NCBI GenBank assembly: GCA_022824965.1
Contig: JAJDYY010000008.1
Span: 734,447-798,446 of the forward strand
Source: Gammaproteobacteria bacterium
GTDB lineage: Bacteria; Pseudomonadota; Gammaproteobacteria; UBA4575
Direction: 5' to 3'
DNA: 64,000 nucleotides
Shown here: piece after piece, positions 30,868 through 41,201 of the stretch
How the letters are laid out: each line of letters begins with the position of its first letter
Numbering within the stretch: the stretch's first letter is position 1
Program-made: the position numbers and the translations under genes
The notes under the pieces: generated by a model
Told to the model about the DNA's origin: nothing
Databases searched by the model: none
What the model saw: only the letters and a program-made list of their open reading frames with translations

Positions 30868-31866
30868 TCAGACCGGCTCGCCCGCTTGCGGGACGGGCAG
30901 GCGGTCCGCCTCGATGCCGAGGCGGGCAAACAGCACCTGGTCCTTGTGCGGGGCGGGATTCTTGGCCGTCAGCAGGGTGTCGCCGTAGAAGACCGAGTTG
31001 GCCCCGGCAAAAAAGCAAAGCGCCTGGGTCTGCTCGTTCATGGCCTCGCGCCCGGCGGACAGCCGCACGTAGGCGCGCGGCATCAGGATGCGCGCCACGG
31101 CAATGGTGCGCACGAACTCGAAGGGATCGAGCGCATCGATACCGTACAGGGGGGTGCCCTTGATCTGCACCAGCATGTTGATGGGCACGGACTCCGGGTG
31201 CTCGGGCATGCAGGCCAGCTGCAGTAGCAGGCCGGTGCGGTCCTCGCGGGATTCGCCCATGCCGATGATGCCGCCGCAACAGACGTGGATGCCGGCCTCG
31301 CGCACATGCTCCAGGGTATCGAGTCGGTCCTGGTAGGTGCGGGTCGAGATGATGTGGCCGTAGAACTCGGGCGAGGTATCGAGGTTGTGGTTGTAGTAGT
31401 CCAGCCCGGCCGTTTTCAGGCGCTGCGCCTGGCTGCGGGTGAGCATGCCCAGCGTCATGCAGGTCTCAAGCCCCGTCTTGCGCACCGCATCGATCATCCC
31501 GATCACCTGGTCGAGGTGCTTGTCGGTGGGATTGCGCCACGCGGCCCCCATGCAAAAGCGCGAGGCGCCGCTCGCCTTGGCGGCGGCGGCGGTCTGTTCG
31601 ACCTCCTCCAGGGACAACAGGCGTTCGGGCTCGATATCGGTGTCGTAATGACCGCTTTGCGGGCAGTAGGCGCAGTCCTCGGAACAGGCGCCGGTCTTGA
31701 TCGACAGCAGGGTGCTGACCTGGACCTTGTTGGGGTCGTGCCAGGCCCGGTAGGTGCCATGGGCACGGTACAGCAGGTCATTGAACGGCAGGGCATACAG
31801 GGACAGCACTTCATCACGCTGCCAGTCATGCCGGATATCGGAAAGCTGTGCCTGCGGTTCGGGCAT
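30868..31866 (-). CDS. bioB: Biotin synthase BioB
   Basis: BioB is a radical-SAM enzyme inserting sulfur into dethiobiotin. The radical-SAM cluster motif is CSEDCAYC (Cys61, Cys65, Cys68). The second-cluster and substrate segments ([41 protein letters not shown]) are present. The 332 residues are typical. It is the first gene of the bioB-bioF pair. Confidence 0.96.
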   Translation of the reverse strand: MPEPQAQLSDIRHDWQRDEVLSLYALPFNDLLYRAHGTYRAWHDPNKVQVSTLLSIKTGACSEDCAYCPQSGHYDTDIEPERLLSLEEVEQTAAAAKASGASRFCMGAAWRNPTDKHLDQVIGMIDAVRKTGLETCMTLGMLTRSQAQRLKTAGLDYYNHNLDTSPEFYGHIISTRTYQDRLDTLEHVREAGIHVCCGGIIGMGESREDRTGLLLQLACMPEHPESVPINMLVQIKGTPLYGIDALDPFEFVRTIAVARILMPRAYVRLSAGREAMNEQTQALCFFAGANSVFYGDTLLTAKNPAPHKDQVLFARLGIEADRLPVPQAGEPV

Positions 31867-31998
31867 CAGTCAGGGTCTCTCTGCAAACAGGGTCGCATCA
31901 TGTGGGCGGTGTCTGGGCCGGTGGCCCGTGCGGTTTCGCGCGGACTCACCGGATTATAGCGAACCCCCGCACCTTTGCCCGCTTTTTTCAATGCCCGC

Positions 31999-32889
31999 TC
32001 AGCCCAGCGACAACCCGTAGTGCGATGCGATCCCGAGGAACACCACCAGGCCGAAATACTGGTTGTTCAAAAAGGCCCGCAGGCAACGCCCGGGGTCTCG
32101 CCCGCGGATGAGCACCTGCTGGTAGACGAACAGGACCGCCCCGATCCCGAGCGCGACATAATAGCCGGGTCCGAGCCCGCCGAGCAGGCCGACGCCGGTC
32201 AGCATCACGATGACCAGTCCCTGCAACAGGCCGACCGCCAGGCGATCCGCGGAGGCGAACAGGATGGCCGTGGACTTGACCCCGAGCTTGAGATCATCTT
32301 CGCGATCGACCATCGCATACAGGGTGTCGTAGGCCACGGTCCAGACGACCACGGCGGCAAACAAAAGCCAGGCGAGTGGCGGCGGCCAGGTGTCGGTGAT
32401 CGCAGTGAACGCCATCGGCACGGACCAGGCAAACGCCACCCCCAGGTGTGCCTGCGGCCAGGAATGCAGCCGTTTCATGAACGGGTAGGTGGCTGCCAGC
32501 AGCCCGGCGCCCAGCGCCAGGGCGATCGTCAGGGGATTCAGGGCCAGCACGGTGAGCCCGAGCGCCAGTGCCGCCAGTACAGCGGTCACGGCGAGGGCCT
32601 CGCGTGGATGCAGGGCGCCGCTTGCCAGCGGCCGGTCGCGGGTGCGTGCTACGTGCGGGTCGATCTCGCGGTCGGCATAGTCATTGATGGCGCAGCCGGC
32701 CGAGCGCATCAGCACGACACCGGCCACAAAGACTGACAGGATGGCCAGGTCGGGCATGCCCCTCGCGGCCAGCACCAGCGCCCACATGGCCGGCCAGAGC
32801 AGCAGGTAGATGCCGATCGGCTTGTCCAGGCGGATGAGCCGGGCGTACAGGACCAGGCGGTGGGGCGTCGTGGAGGCGGCGGTGCCCAT
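31999..32889 (-). CDS. ubiA: 4-hydroxybenzoate octaprenyltransferase UbiA
   Basis: UbiA is the membrane prenyltransferase that attaches the polyprenyl tail to 4-hydroxybenzoate in ubiquinone synthesis. The first aspartate-rich motif is INDYADREID with DRPLASG after it. The second is YAMVDREDDLKLGVKS. About eight or nine hydrophobic helices are visible over 296 residues. Its ATG at 32889 overlaps the aroE stop by one base (TGATG), so it is coupled to aroE. No ubiC is adjacent. Confidence 0.95.
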   Translation of the reverse strand: MGTAASTTPHRLVLYARLIRLDKPIGIYLLLWPAMWALVLAARGMPDLAILSVFVAGVVLMRSAGCAINDYADREIDPHVARTRDRPLASGALHPREALAVTAVLAALALGLTVLALNPLTIALALGAGLLAATYPFMKRLHSWPQAHLGVAFAWSVPMAFTAITDTWPPPLAWLLFAAVVVWTVAYDTLYAMVDREDDLKLGVKSTAILFASADRLAVGLLQGLVIVMLTGVGLLGGLGPGYYVALGIGAVLFVYQQVLIRGRDPGRCLRAFLNNQYFGLVVFLGIASHYGLSLG

Positions 32890-33740
32890 CAGTACGGCGG
32901 TTGCGGGCGCAGGTAGTTGCCGGCCATGGCGGTGTCCGGGCGCTTGCCGCGCCACAGGTAGAACGACTCGGCGGCCTGCTCAAGCAGCATGCCGAAGCCG
33001 TCGGCGACCTTCGCCGCCTGCTGCGACTTCGCCCAGCGCAAGAACGCGGTCGGGGATTCGCTGTAGATGAGGTCGTAGCAGCAGGTCTGCGGGCCGACCA
33101 GGTCTGCAGGCAGCTCGAGTTCCTGGTGCTGCAGGCTGGCCGAGGTGGCATGCACGATCAGGTCAAAGGGTTCGGACGGGATCGCATCCAGCGCACAGCC
33201 CTGGACCGGGCCGAGAGCTTGAAAGTGTCCGGCCACGGCTTCGGCGCGCGCCGGGGTGCGGTTGGCCACCAGCACGATGGCGGGGTGCTCCTGCAGCAGC
33301 GGCCCGAGGATGCCGCGGGTGGCCCCGCCGGCCCCGAGGATCAGGATGCGCGTGTCCTGGATGGACAGGCGCAGGGATTTCTTCAGGTCGCGCAACAGCC
33401 CGATGCCGTCGGTGTTCGCACCCAGGCAGGTGCCGTCGTCCTGTGCGATAAGCGTGTTGACGGCGCCGGCACGCTCGGCCAGGTCGGAGCGCTGGCCGGC
33501 CCATTCAAAGGCATCGCCCTTGAACGGAAGGGTCACGTTCAGGCCGCGACCGCCGGCTTCGAAAAACCGGCTCACGGCGTCTTCGAAGCCACCGCGTTCT
33601 GCAAGGATCCTCTCGTAGCGGATGCTCTCCCCGGTCTGGTCTGCGAACAGCCGGTGGATCTCGGGCGAGCGGCTGTGGGCAATCGGGTTGCCGATGACGG
33701 CATAGCGGTCGGGTTCTGAGATCACTCGGCTTGACACCAT
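32889..33740 (-). CDS. aroE: Shikimate dehydrogenase AroE
   Basis: AroE reduces 3-dehydroshikimate with NADPH in aromatic amino-acid synthesis. The ATG at 33740 gives MVSSRVISEPDRYAVIGNPI and 283 residues; the longer open frame upstream is not family-like. Motifs are NPIAHSRSP, NVTLPFKGD with the catalytic Lys, ANTDGIGLLRDL and the dinucleotide-binding GAGGATRG. It is followed directly by ubiA. Confidence 0.94.
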   Translation of the reverse strand: MVSSRVISEPDRYAVIGNPIAHSRSPEIHRLFADQTGESIRYERILAERGGFEDAVSRFFEAGGRGLNVTLPFKGDAFEWAGQRSDLAERAGAVNTLIAQDDGTCLGANTDGIGLLRDLKKSLRLSIQDTRILILGAGGATRGILGPLLQEHPAIVLVANRTPARAEAVAGHFQALGPVQGCALDAIPSEPFDLIVHATSASLQHQELELPADLVGPQTCCYDLIYSESPTAFLRWAKSQQAAKVADGFGMLLEQAAESFYLWRGKRPDTAMAGNYLRPQPPY

Positions 33741-33919
33741 GGGCGCGTTTTGAGGTTCTGCCTGTATAGCAGGAAATACACGCGCGGCACAATGGTTGGG
33801 CAGGGCCGGCACGCACCGGGTGCTATGGATACCTCGATACCAAAGGCTTACAATGGAAAGCGCGGGCCTGCACGGGCAGTGACCGTCATGAGAATTCACG
33901 AATTGGTGAGTGTACGGCT

Positions 33920-34315
33920 ATGGCTAAAATGATTCATTCGATGATCCGTGTCCTGGATGTGGAGCGCTCCAAGGCCTTTTATGAAAAGGCGTTCAACATC
34001 AAGGAAAAACGCTATCTGGATTTTGACGACTTCGCCCTGGTGTACTTGGGCAACGATGAAAACGACTTTGAGATCGAGCTGACCCTAAACAAGGGACAAA
34101 CGGAACCCTATTCCCATGGCAACGGCTACGGGCACATCGCGCTGTGCGTGGATGACCTCGATGCCGAGCATGAACGCATCAAGGCACTGGGCTACGAGCC
34201 CCAGGATATCGTCTCCTTCGCCCCAGGCGGGGAAGTGGTCGCCAAGTTCTTCTTCATGAAGGATCCGGATGGCTACGAGATCGAGGTGTTGCAAAGAGCC
34301 GGGTCCTACCAGTAG
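33920..34315 (+). CDS. Glyoxalase I-like VOC-family protein
   Basis: GloA converts the methylglyoxal-glutathione hemithioacetal to lactoylglutathione. The 131-residue protein has the four metal ligands of the family at His6, Glu53, His72 and Glu122. The family pattern is visible (MIRVLDVERSKAFYEKAF, GYGHIALCVDDL, KDPDGYEIEVLQ). It is transcribed divergently from aroE. A GGTGAG ribosome-binding site precedes the start. Another VOC activity cannot be excluded. Confidence 0.85.
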   Translation: MAKMIHSMIRVLDVERSKAFYEKAFNIKEKRYLDFDDFALVYLGNDENDFEIELTLNKGQTEPYSHGNGYGHIALCVDDLDAEHERIKALGYEPQDIVSFAPGGEVVAKFFFMKDPDGYEIEVLQRAGSYQ

Positions 34316-34760
34316 GTCCCGCGCGGGTTCGGCGCCCAAAAGTCCCGCATCGTTGATGTATTTCAGGCCCGGCGCCCGACAGCGAGCGAACCGGCGCAAA
34401 CGGTCGTGGTGTCAGCGCCTTGCGGCGCATACCGTCACGCGGTCCATGCGTGTATCGGCTCTCCTGCCCGGTACTGCCTGCTTTAAAATACTGCTCTAAA
34501 CGCCCCTTGGTGCCTGGGCTGAGTTCAGGCTCCACAGAATCCCATGAAAGGGCGGTTCTCTTACTCGCCCAGAACGCAAACCAGTCAGCCGATCCGCATA
34601 TAAGCTTGTGTAATCACTTGCATAAAATTTCGCTATTTGGTTATAGTTGCCTGCGTAGCACTAGCTATTGCGAACATCGATCGTAGACCCAAAGGCTGGG
34701 AGGTCTGCCCAGCCCGACACTCACAAATATTTGGTTCTCGAATTATTCGAGGAAGCAGTC
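34316..34760. other. 445-base non-coding region before the tandem lipoproteins
   Basis: No coding region or RNA gene is evident. From about 34,600 the sequence becomes AT-rich, which suits a promoter. A perfect inverted repeat, CTCGAA-TTA-TTCGAG at 34737-34751, overlaps the ribosome-binding site (GAGGAAG) of the first lipoprotein and could act in translation control or as an operator. It is not conserved before the second copy. Confidence 0.45.
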
Positions 34761-35761
34761 ATGATGAAGCCTGCGCCTGTCTTTTTGGTTTCGGTATTCC
34801 TGCTGATGGCCTGCGGCGGGGGCGGTGGAGGTGCCCTGAATACCCCGACGAATCCCGGCATGCCAGGTGAAACGGTCCAGCCTCCCAGTGTCCAGCCCCC
34901 CAGTGTCCAGCCTCCGAATCAGGAAGGGACAGCCCCGGTCAGCCCTGGGGGTAGGGGGTCAACTCCGACAAGCCCGACAAGCCCGCCCGGGCTCTCGGCC
35001 AAGGGGGTAACGGTCACCGTAGCCCACAATGGCAACGTTCCTACATTTGCGGTCAACAAGAACGGCACCGCCTGGACACGTGACGGGTTAAGAAGTTTAC
35101 CGGCGGGCGGTGATAACGGTAACTGGACAGATGCGACGACAAAACTGAACGCCGACGCAACCCAGCGATTTCTCGTGATCACGGACATCGCCGCGTCAAG
35201 CGATGCGGACTACATGGCCTTCGGGTACTGGAGCAGGCACCCTTCCGCTTCCCTGGATCTGGACAATGGCTTCGAGCCGTTCTACTACGGGAGCATGCCT
35301 TATGCCGGCGATGTCAGGAATCTGAGTGGGCAGGCGACCTACACCTACTATGGCAATGCTACAGGCGCATACAGCATTCTGGATACATCAAACCGTGGGT
35401 ATTTCACAGCGCGGGTTAGCTTGACGGCGAGTTTCGGATCCGGTGGGCAGGTCGAAGGACGTATGGCCAAAATAGCCGACATCGAGAAGCTTTGGGAGGA
35501 GGGCCGCGACCCATTATCCGGCTTTGGTGACCTGCCGCTGAGCTCTGCCGGCTACGACAGTTCGGGTCGCAGCTTTACCAGCACGAGTTGCAGCACCGCA
35601 GGCTGCGCTGGGGAGGGTATTTCCTTGGGCCGTCCGACAGCGGGCAGGTTCCGACCGGTGCCGCGGGCTGGTTCAGGAAGCTGACTATCCAAAAGACCAG
35701 CGACAGTGGCGATCGTCGTACAGCGAGACTGGACGGATCCTTCGGTGTACAGCGGCGGTAG
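34761..35761 (+). pseudogene. TbpB-barrel-like lipoprotein, copy 1, frameshifted near its 3' end
   Basis: The gene starts MMKPAPVFLVSVFLLMACGG, a signal peptide with lipobox LMAC followed by a Gly run. A Pro-rich linker (VQPPS repeats) at about 40-75 links it to a domain resembling the beta-barrel of transferrin-binding protein B: FAVNKNGTAWTRDG, DADYMAFGYWSRHP, FYYGSMPYAGDVRNLSGQAT. Compared with copy 2, one A is missing after 35607, so the frame runs to a stop at 35684. Restoring the base regains WGGYFLGPSDSGQVPTGAAG and a DGSFG ending, with a stop at 35761. As it stands the protein lacks the last barrel strands. This could be a mutation or a sequencing error. Confidence 0.75.
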
Positions 35762-35802
35762 CGACGACTGCTAATTCTTACAAACCATTTGAGGAAGTAA
35801 TC

Positions 35803-36810
35803 ATGATGAAAGCTGCATTTATCTTTTTGGTTTCGGTATTCCTGCTGATGGCCTGCGGCGGGGGTGGTGGTGGAGGTGCCCTGAATACCCCGACGGACCC
35901 CGGCATGCCAGGTGAAACGGTCCAGCCCCCCAGTGTCCAGCCTCCGAGTCAGGAAGGGACAGCCTCGGGTGCGTCCGGGAGATCGATTTCAACTTCGGCG
36001 AGCCCGGCAAAACAGCCGGGTCTCTCGGCCAAGGGGGCCACGGTCACCATAGGTCACAGTGGCGACCTTCCGACATTTGCGGTCAACAAGAACGGCACTG
36101 CCTGGACACGCGACGGGTTCGCGTATTTTCCGGGTGGGGGTGATAACGGTGACTGGACGAGCACGGCAACGAAACTGAACGCCGCCGAAACCGAGCGCTT
36201 TCGCGTGGTCACGGACATCGCCGGGCCAGCCGATGCGGACTACCTCGCCTACGGGTACTGGAGCAGGCATCCAGCCAGTTCCCTGTATCACAACGACTTC
36301 GAGCCGTTCTACTACGGGAGCATGCCCTATGCCGGCGATGTCAGGAATCTGAGCGGGCAGGCGACCTACAGGGGCAACGCGATCGGCGCGTACAAGATCG
36401 CACACAAGCCCGTACATTCACCGGGGTCCGTTTTCACGTATGGGTATTTCGAAGCGCGGGTCCGCCTGACAGCGAGTTTTGGGCCCAGTGGGCAGGTCGA
36501 AGGGCGCATGACCAACATACAAGACCTTGAGGAGAGCTACCCTGACGGGACCGATCCATTATCCGGCTTTGGTGACCCATCCCCATTCTTCGCCGATTAC
36601 GACAGTTCGGGCAGCAGCTTCGCCAACAAGGGCTGCGGCACCTCCGGCTGCGACTGGGGAGGGTATTTCCTTGGGCCGTCCGACAGCGGGCAGGTTCCGA
36701 CTGGCGCCGCGGGCTGGTTCGAGGAGTTGGGCATCACGGAACCTTGTACGCCTTTCGTATGCCGTACAGTGAAACTGGACGGATCCTTCGGCGCGCAGCT
36801 GCAGCCATAG
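35803..36810 (+). CDS. TbpB-barrel-like surface lipoprotein, copy 2
   Basis: This intact paralogue of the preceding gene has 335 residues. A signal peptide ends in lipobox LMAC at about residue 20, then a Gly stretch and a Pro/Ser-rich linker to about 80. A TbpB-type barrel domain follows: GTAWTRDGF, DADYLAYGYWSRHP, YAGDVRNLSGQATYRGNAIG, YFEARVRLTASFG, and the closing strands GYFLGPSDSGQ and LDGSFGAQL. Such lipoproteins usually sit on the outer-membrane surface and capture host proteins, haem or metal complexes. The ligand here is unknown. A GAGGAAG ribosome-binding site precedes the ATG pair. Confidence 0.75.
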   Translation: MMKAAFIFLVSVFLLMACGGGGGGGALNTPTDPGMPGETVQPPSVQPPSQEGTASGASGRSISTSASPAKQPGLSAKGATVTIGHSGDLPTFAVNKNGTAWTRDGFAYFPGGGDNGDWTSTATKLNAAETERFRVVTDIAGPADADYLAYGYWSRHPASSLYHNDFEPFYYGSMPYAGDVRNLSGQATYRGNAIGAYKIAHKPVHSPGSVFTYGYFEARVRLTASFGPSGQVEGRMTNIQDLEESYPDGTDPLSGFGDPSPFFADYDSSGSSFANKGCGTSGCDWGGYFLGPSDSGQVPTGAAGWFEELGITEPCTPFVCRTVKLDGSFGAQLQP

Positions 36811-36975
36811 CGGCGAACACGGTCCGGGCGGGCCAAATGCCGCTTTCCTCGATTTGCAAATCGTTCATGATCAAGTGCTAAAATCAGTGCTCTGAAAGCG
36901 CGCCGCTTGGTCTGGCTTGCCGGTGGGCGTCATACAACAATCAAAATACATCGACGCTGAAGCGAGGAGGCGTGA

Positions 36976-38022
36976 ATGGATAACGAATATTACTCCCAGG
37001 AAAACCACGGCCCGTACTCCATGTACGAGCTCGGCGATTTCGAACTGGAATGCGGCAAGACGCTGCCCAACTGCCAGCTGGCCTATGCGAGCTTCGGCGA
37101 ACTGAACGAGGACAAGACCAATGCGGTCGTCTTCACGGTCATGTTTTCCGGCACCAACAAGGCCATGGAGTCGTACATCGGCAAGGGTCTGGCGCTGGAC
37201 CCGGAAAAATACTTCATCATCGTGCCCAATCAGCTCGGCAGCGGCCTGTCGACCTCGCCGCACAACGCCCCGGTGCCGGACAACGGTGCGGACTTCCCGG
37301 ACATCTCCATTGGCGATGACGTGCGCGCCCAGCATAAGCTGCTGACCGAGGAATTCGGCGTGCAAAGCATCGAGCTGGTGACCGGCTGGTCCATGGGCGC
37401 CCAGCAGACCTACGAGTGGTGCGTACGCTATCCGGACCTGGTCAAGCGCGCCGCCCCGATCGGCGGCACGGCCAAGACCACCCCGCACGATTCCCTGTAC
37501 GTGGACGTGTTCAGCAATGCCCTGAAGTCGGACCCTGCGTGGGAAGGCGGGCGCTACACGGACGCGCACGGCGTGGAACTGGGCCTTAAGCGCATGGCCC
37601 ACGTGTTCGCCCTGATGGGCAACTGCACGGAGTTCTACCGCCAGCAAAAATGGGAGGCGCTCGGCATCGACTCGCTGGACAACTACCTGACCGGTTTCTG
37701 GGAAGCCTGGTTCAAGCCCATGGACCCCAACAACCTGCTGTGCATGGCCTCGAAGTGGAAACGCGGCGATGTCGGAGCGTATTCCGGGAAGAGCCTGGAA
37801 GACACCCTGGGCGCCATCCAGGCCAAGGTGTTCGTCATTGCCTTCACCCATGACATGTTCATACCGCTGGGCGACTGCCAGGCCGAACAGCAGATGATCC
37901 CGAACAGCGAGCTCAAGGAAGTCCCCACCCTGGCCGGGCATTTCGGCATGCTGGGCCTGCTCGACGGGGATTTCGACCAGATCAACGGCTACCTGGACGA
38001 GTTGCTGCAAACGGCACACTGA
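36976..38022 (+). CDS. Alpha/beta hydrolase, homoserine O-acetyltransferase (MetX)-like
   Basis: This 348-residue protein has the alpha/beta-hydrolase fold in its MetX-like form. LAYASFGELNEDKTNAV is the usual N-terminal strand region, the nucleophile elbow is GWSMGA with Ser139, the acid is in FTHDMFIPLGD and the base in LAGHFGMLGL. It starts at an ATG with a strong AGGAGG site. It resembles the stand-alone MetX-like hydrolases rather than a proven homoserine acetyltransferase, and no methionine gene is nearby. A strong hairpin follows it. Confidence 0.8.
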   Translation: MDNEYYSQENHGPYSMYELGDFELECGKTLPNCQLAYASFGELNEDKTNAVVFTVMFSGTNKAMESYIGKGLALDPEKYFIIVPNQLGSGLSTSPHNAPVPDNGADFPDISIGDDVRAQHKLLTEEFGVQSIELVTGWSMGAQQTYEWCVRYPDLVKRAAPIGGTAKTTPHDSLYVDVFSNALKSDPAWEGGRYTDAHGVELGLKRMAHVFALMGNCTEFYRQQKWEALGIDSLDNYLTGFWEAWFKPMDPNNLLCMASKWKRGDVGAYSGKSLEDTLGAIQAKVFVIAFTHDMFIPLGDCQAEQQMIPNSELKEVPTLAGHFGMLGLLDGDFDQINGYLDELLQTAH

Positions 38023-38047
38023 GCCTGCCGGCTCGGTTGAAGCTCCG

Positions 38048-38070
38048 GCCCCGGCAAGAAGTGCCGGGGC
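38048..38070. terminator. Strong hairpin terminator after the MetX-like gene
   Basis: Nine-base perfect arms, GCCCCGGCA (38048-38056) and TGCCGGGGC (38062-38070), surround an AGAAG loop. It lies between the convergent MetX-like gene and the cyclotransferase-like gene and could serve both. Confidence 0.65.
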
Positions 38071-38157
38071 GTGTATCACTGGAGAAGGGCGGTTGGCAAT
38101 ATCGGCTGGATGTCCCTCGGGCATGGCGGTGCATGGATAAGGCGCACCGGCAGAGCG

Positions 38158-39797
<1,640 letters not shown>

Positions 39798-40226
39798 TCA
39801 GGCGATGTGCACGCTCAGGTGGACTTGCGAACTGAGCGAGTTGGTGACCAGGCAGACTTGCTCGGCTTTTTCCAGCAGCCTGGTGGCTTTCTCTGGGCTC
39901 TCGTCAGGTCCGATCTTGAGCGTGGCGGTGAGGTGCAGGTCGGTAAACCGGGTTACGCGCTCGACAGAATCGAGCGTGCCCTTCGCATCGCAGGTCAGGC
40001 TCACCCATTCCAGTTTCGAGGCCGTGGCGATGGCCCGGAAGGTCAGAATCAGGCAGTCGGCGGCACAGGCCACCAGCATGTCCTCGGGCGACCACTTGTC
40101 CCCCGGCCCGTCGAACTGTTTGGGGGCGGCGACTTCAAGCGTCTCCAGGCCGTCGACCCGGGTGGTGATGGTGCCGGTGGGCTGGCCTTCGGCGCTTGCT
40201 AGGTAATGATGGGGCAGTTGTTGCAT
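39798..40226 (-). CDS. OsmC family peroxiredoxin-like protein
   Basis: OsmC/Ohr proteins reduce organic hydroperoxides with two cysteines. The 142-residue protein has both: one in VACAADCLILTFRAIA at about 53-68, the other in AEQVCLVTNSL near the C-terminus. The family start region (KQFDGPGDKWSPEDMLVA) is present. It looks closer to general OsmC-like proteins than to Ohr. It lies upstream of hemB on the same strand with a 99-base gap. Confidence 0.85.
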   Translation of the reverse strand: MQQLPHHYLASAEGQPTGTITTRVDGLETLEVAAPKQFDGPGDKWSPEDMLVACAADCLILTFRAIATASKLEWVSLTCDAKGTLDSVERVTRFTDLHLTATLKIGPDESPEKATRLLEKAEQVCLVTNSLSSQVHLSVHIA

Positions 40227-40362
40227 CGCGGGTGTCCTCTGTTGTTCGGGTTCGCGGTCTCGGTGTTCGGCGGGAAGCTATGATAGTATCTGGCGCAGGA
40301 AAAATGAATCATGAACCGGCATCGATCCCGGGCCGCAAGCTGCAACTTCGCTCCCTTTCCCC

Positions 40363-41103
40363 ATGACTGAACGGTCTGTCTCCGATCGCCTGATCGTCGC
40401 CCTGGATTTCGACACTGCCGGGGAGGCCGACACCCTGGTGGAGGGACTCGGTGAGACGGTGGGGTTTTACAAGGTCGGCTGGCAGCTGTTCATGGGTGCC
40501 GGATGGAGTTATGTCGAGCGCCTGCTGGGCCAGGGCAAGAAGGTGTTTCTCGATCTGAAGATCGGCGACATCGACAACACGGTGCGCGCGGCACTGCGCA
40601 ACATGCCGGATGAATTTGCCGGCGCACTGGAACTGCTGACCCTGCAGGGCAACGAGGCCACCGTGTGCGCGGCCAAGGCCGGCCGGCGCGGGGAAAAGCC
40701 CGCCCTGCTCATGGTCACCCTGCTCTCAAGCATGGACGGTAGCGATCTCGCCGCACCGGGCGAGGGTCCTGCACTGGATGTATCGGCGGTGGTACGCCAG
40801 CGCGCGAAACGTGCACTGGAGGCCGGCTGCGAAGGGCTGATTGCCTCCGGACAGTCGGTGCGCGAACTGCGCGAGGCCTTCCCGGACCGGACCTTCCTGA
40901 TCGTCACCCCCGGGATCCGTCCTGCGGGCGAATCTCTGGATGAGCACAAGCGCTCACTTACACCTCATCAGGCCATCCTGGACGGCTCGGATCATCTGGT
41001 GGTGGGGCGCCCGATCGCACAGGCCGAGCACCCGCAGGCAGCCGCAGCCGCGATCCTGTCCGAGATCGAGCGGGCCGTGCACGAGCGCGCTTGCGGTGCC
41101 TGA
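40363..41103 (+). CDS. pyrF: Orotidine 5'-phosphate decarboxylase PyrF
   Basis: PyrF decarboxylates OMP to UMP, the last step of de novo pyrimidine synthesis. The 246-residue TIM-barrel protein has the catalytic network FLDLKIGDIDNTV (Asp-Lys-Asp), the substrate segment VALDFDTAGEA and the phosphate-binding end LIVTPGIRPAG with LVVGRPI. It is transcribed divergently from the OsmC gene, with a 136-base gap. Confidence 0.95.
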   Translation: MTERSVSDRLIVALDFDTAGEADTLVEGLGETVGFYKVGWQLFMGAGWSYVERLLGQGKKVFLDLKIGDIDNTVRAALRNMPDEFAGALELLTLQGNEATVCAAKAGRRGEKPALLMVTLLSSMDGSDLAAPGEGPALDVSAVVRQRAKRALEAGCEGLIASGQSVRELREAFPDRTFLIVTPGIRPAGESLDEHKRSLTPHQAILDGSDHLVVGRPIAQAEHPQAAAAAILSEIERAVHERACGA

Positions 41104-41168
41104 ATTTCCTCTCGTGTGATCCGAAGGCCGCGGGCGGACCCGAAGGTCCAACCCGAGGCTAGTGCGTG

Positions 41169-41192
41169 GTTTGAGGCTCGTGGCCTCGAAAC
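41169..41192. terminator. Candidate bidirectional terminator
   Basis: Arms GTTTGAGGC (41169-41177) and GCCTCGAAAC (41183-41192), pairing with one bulged base, lie between the convergent pyrF and Cache-barrel genes. The U/A-rich flanks are short. Confidence 0.45.
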
Positions 41193-41201
41193 TCCAAACG
41201 A

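Noticed and set aside
34316..34760. Possible small RNA gene in the 445-base gap
   Set aside because: I could not identify a promoter-plus-terminator pair or a known RNA fold; the evidence is too weak to call.
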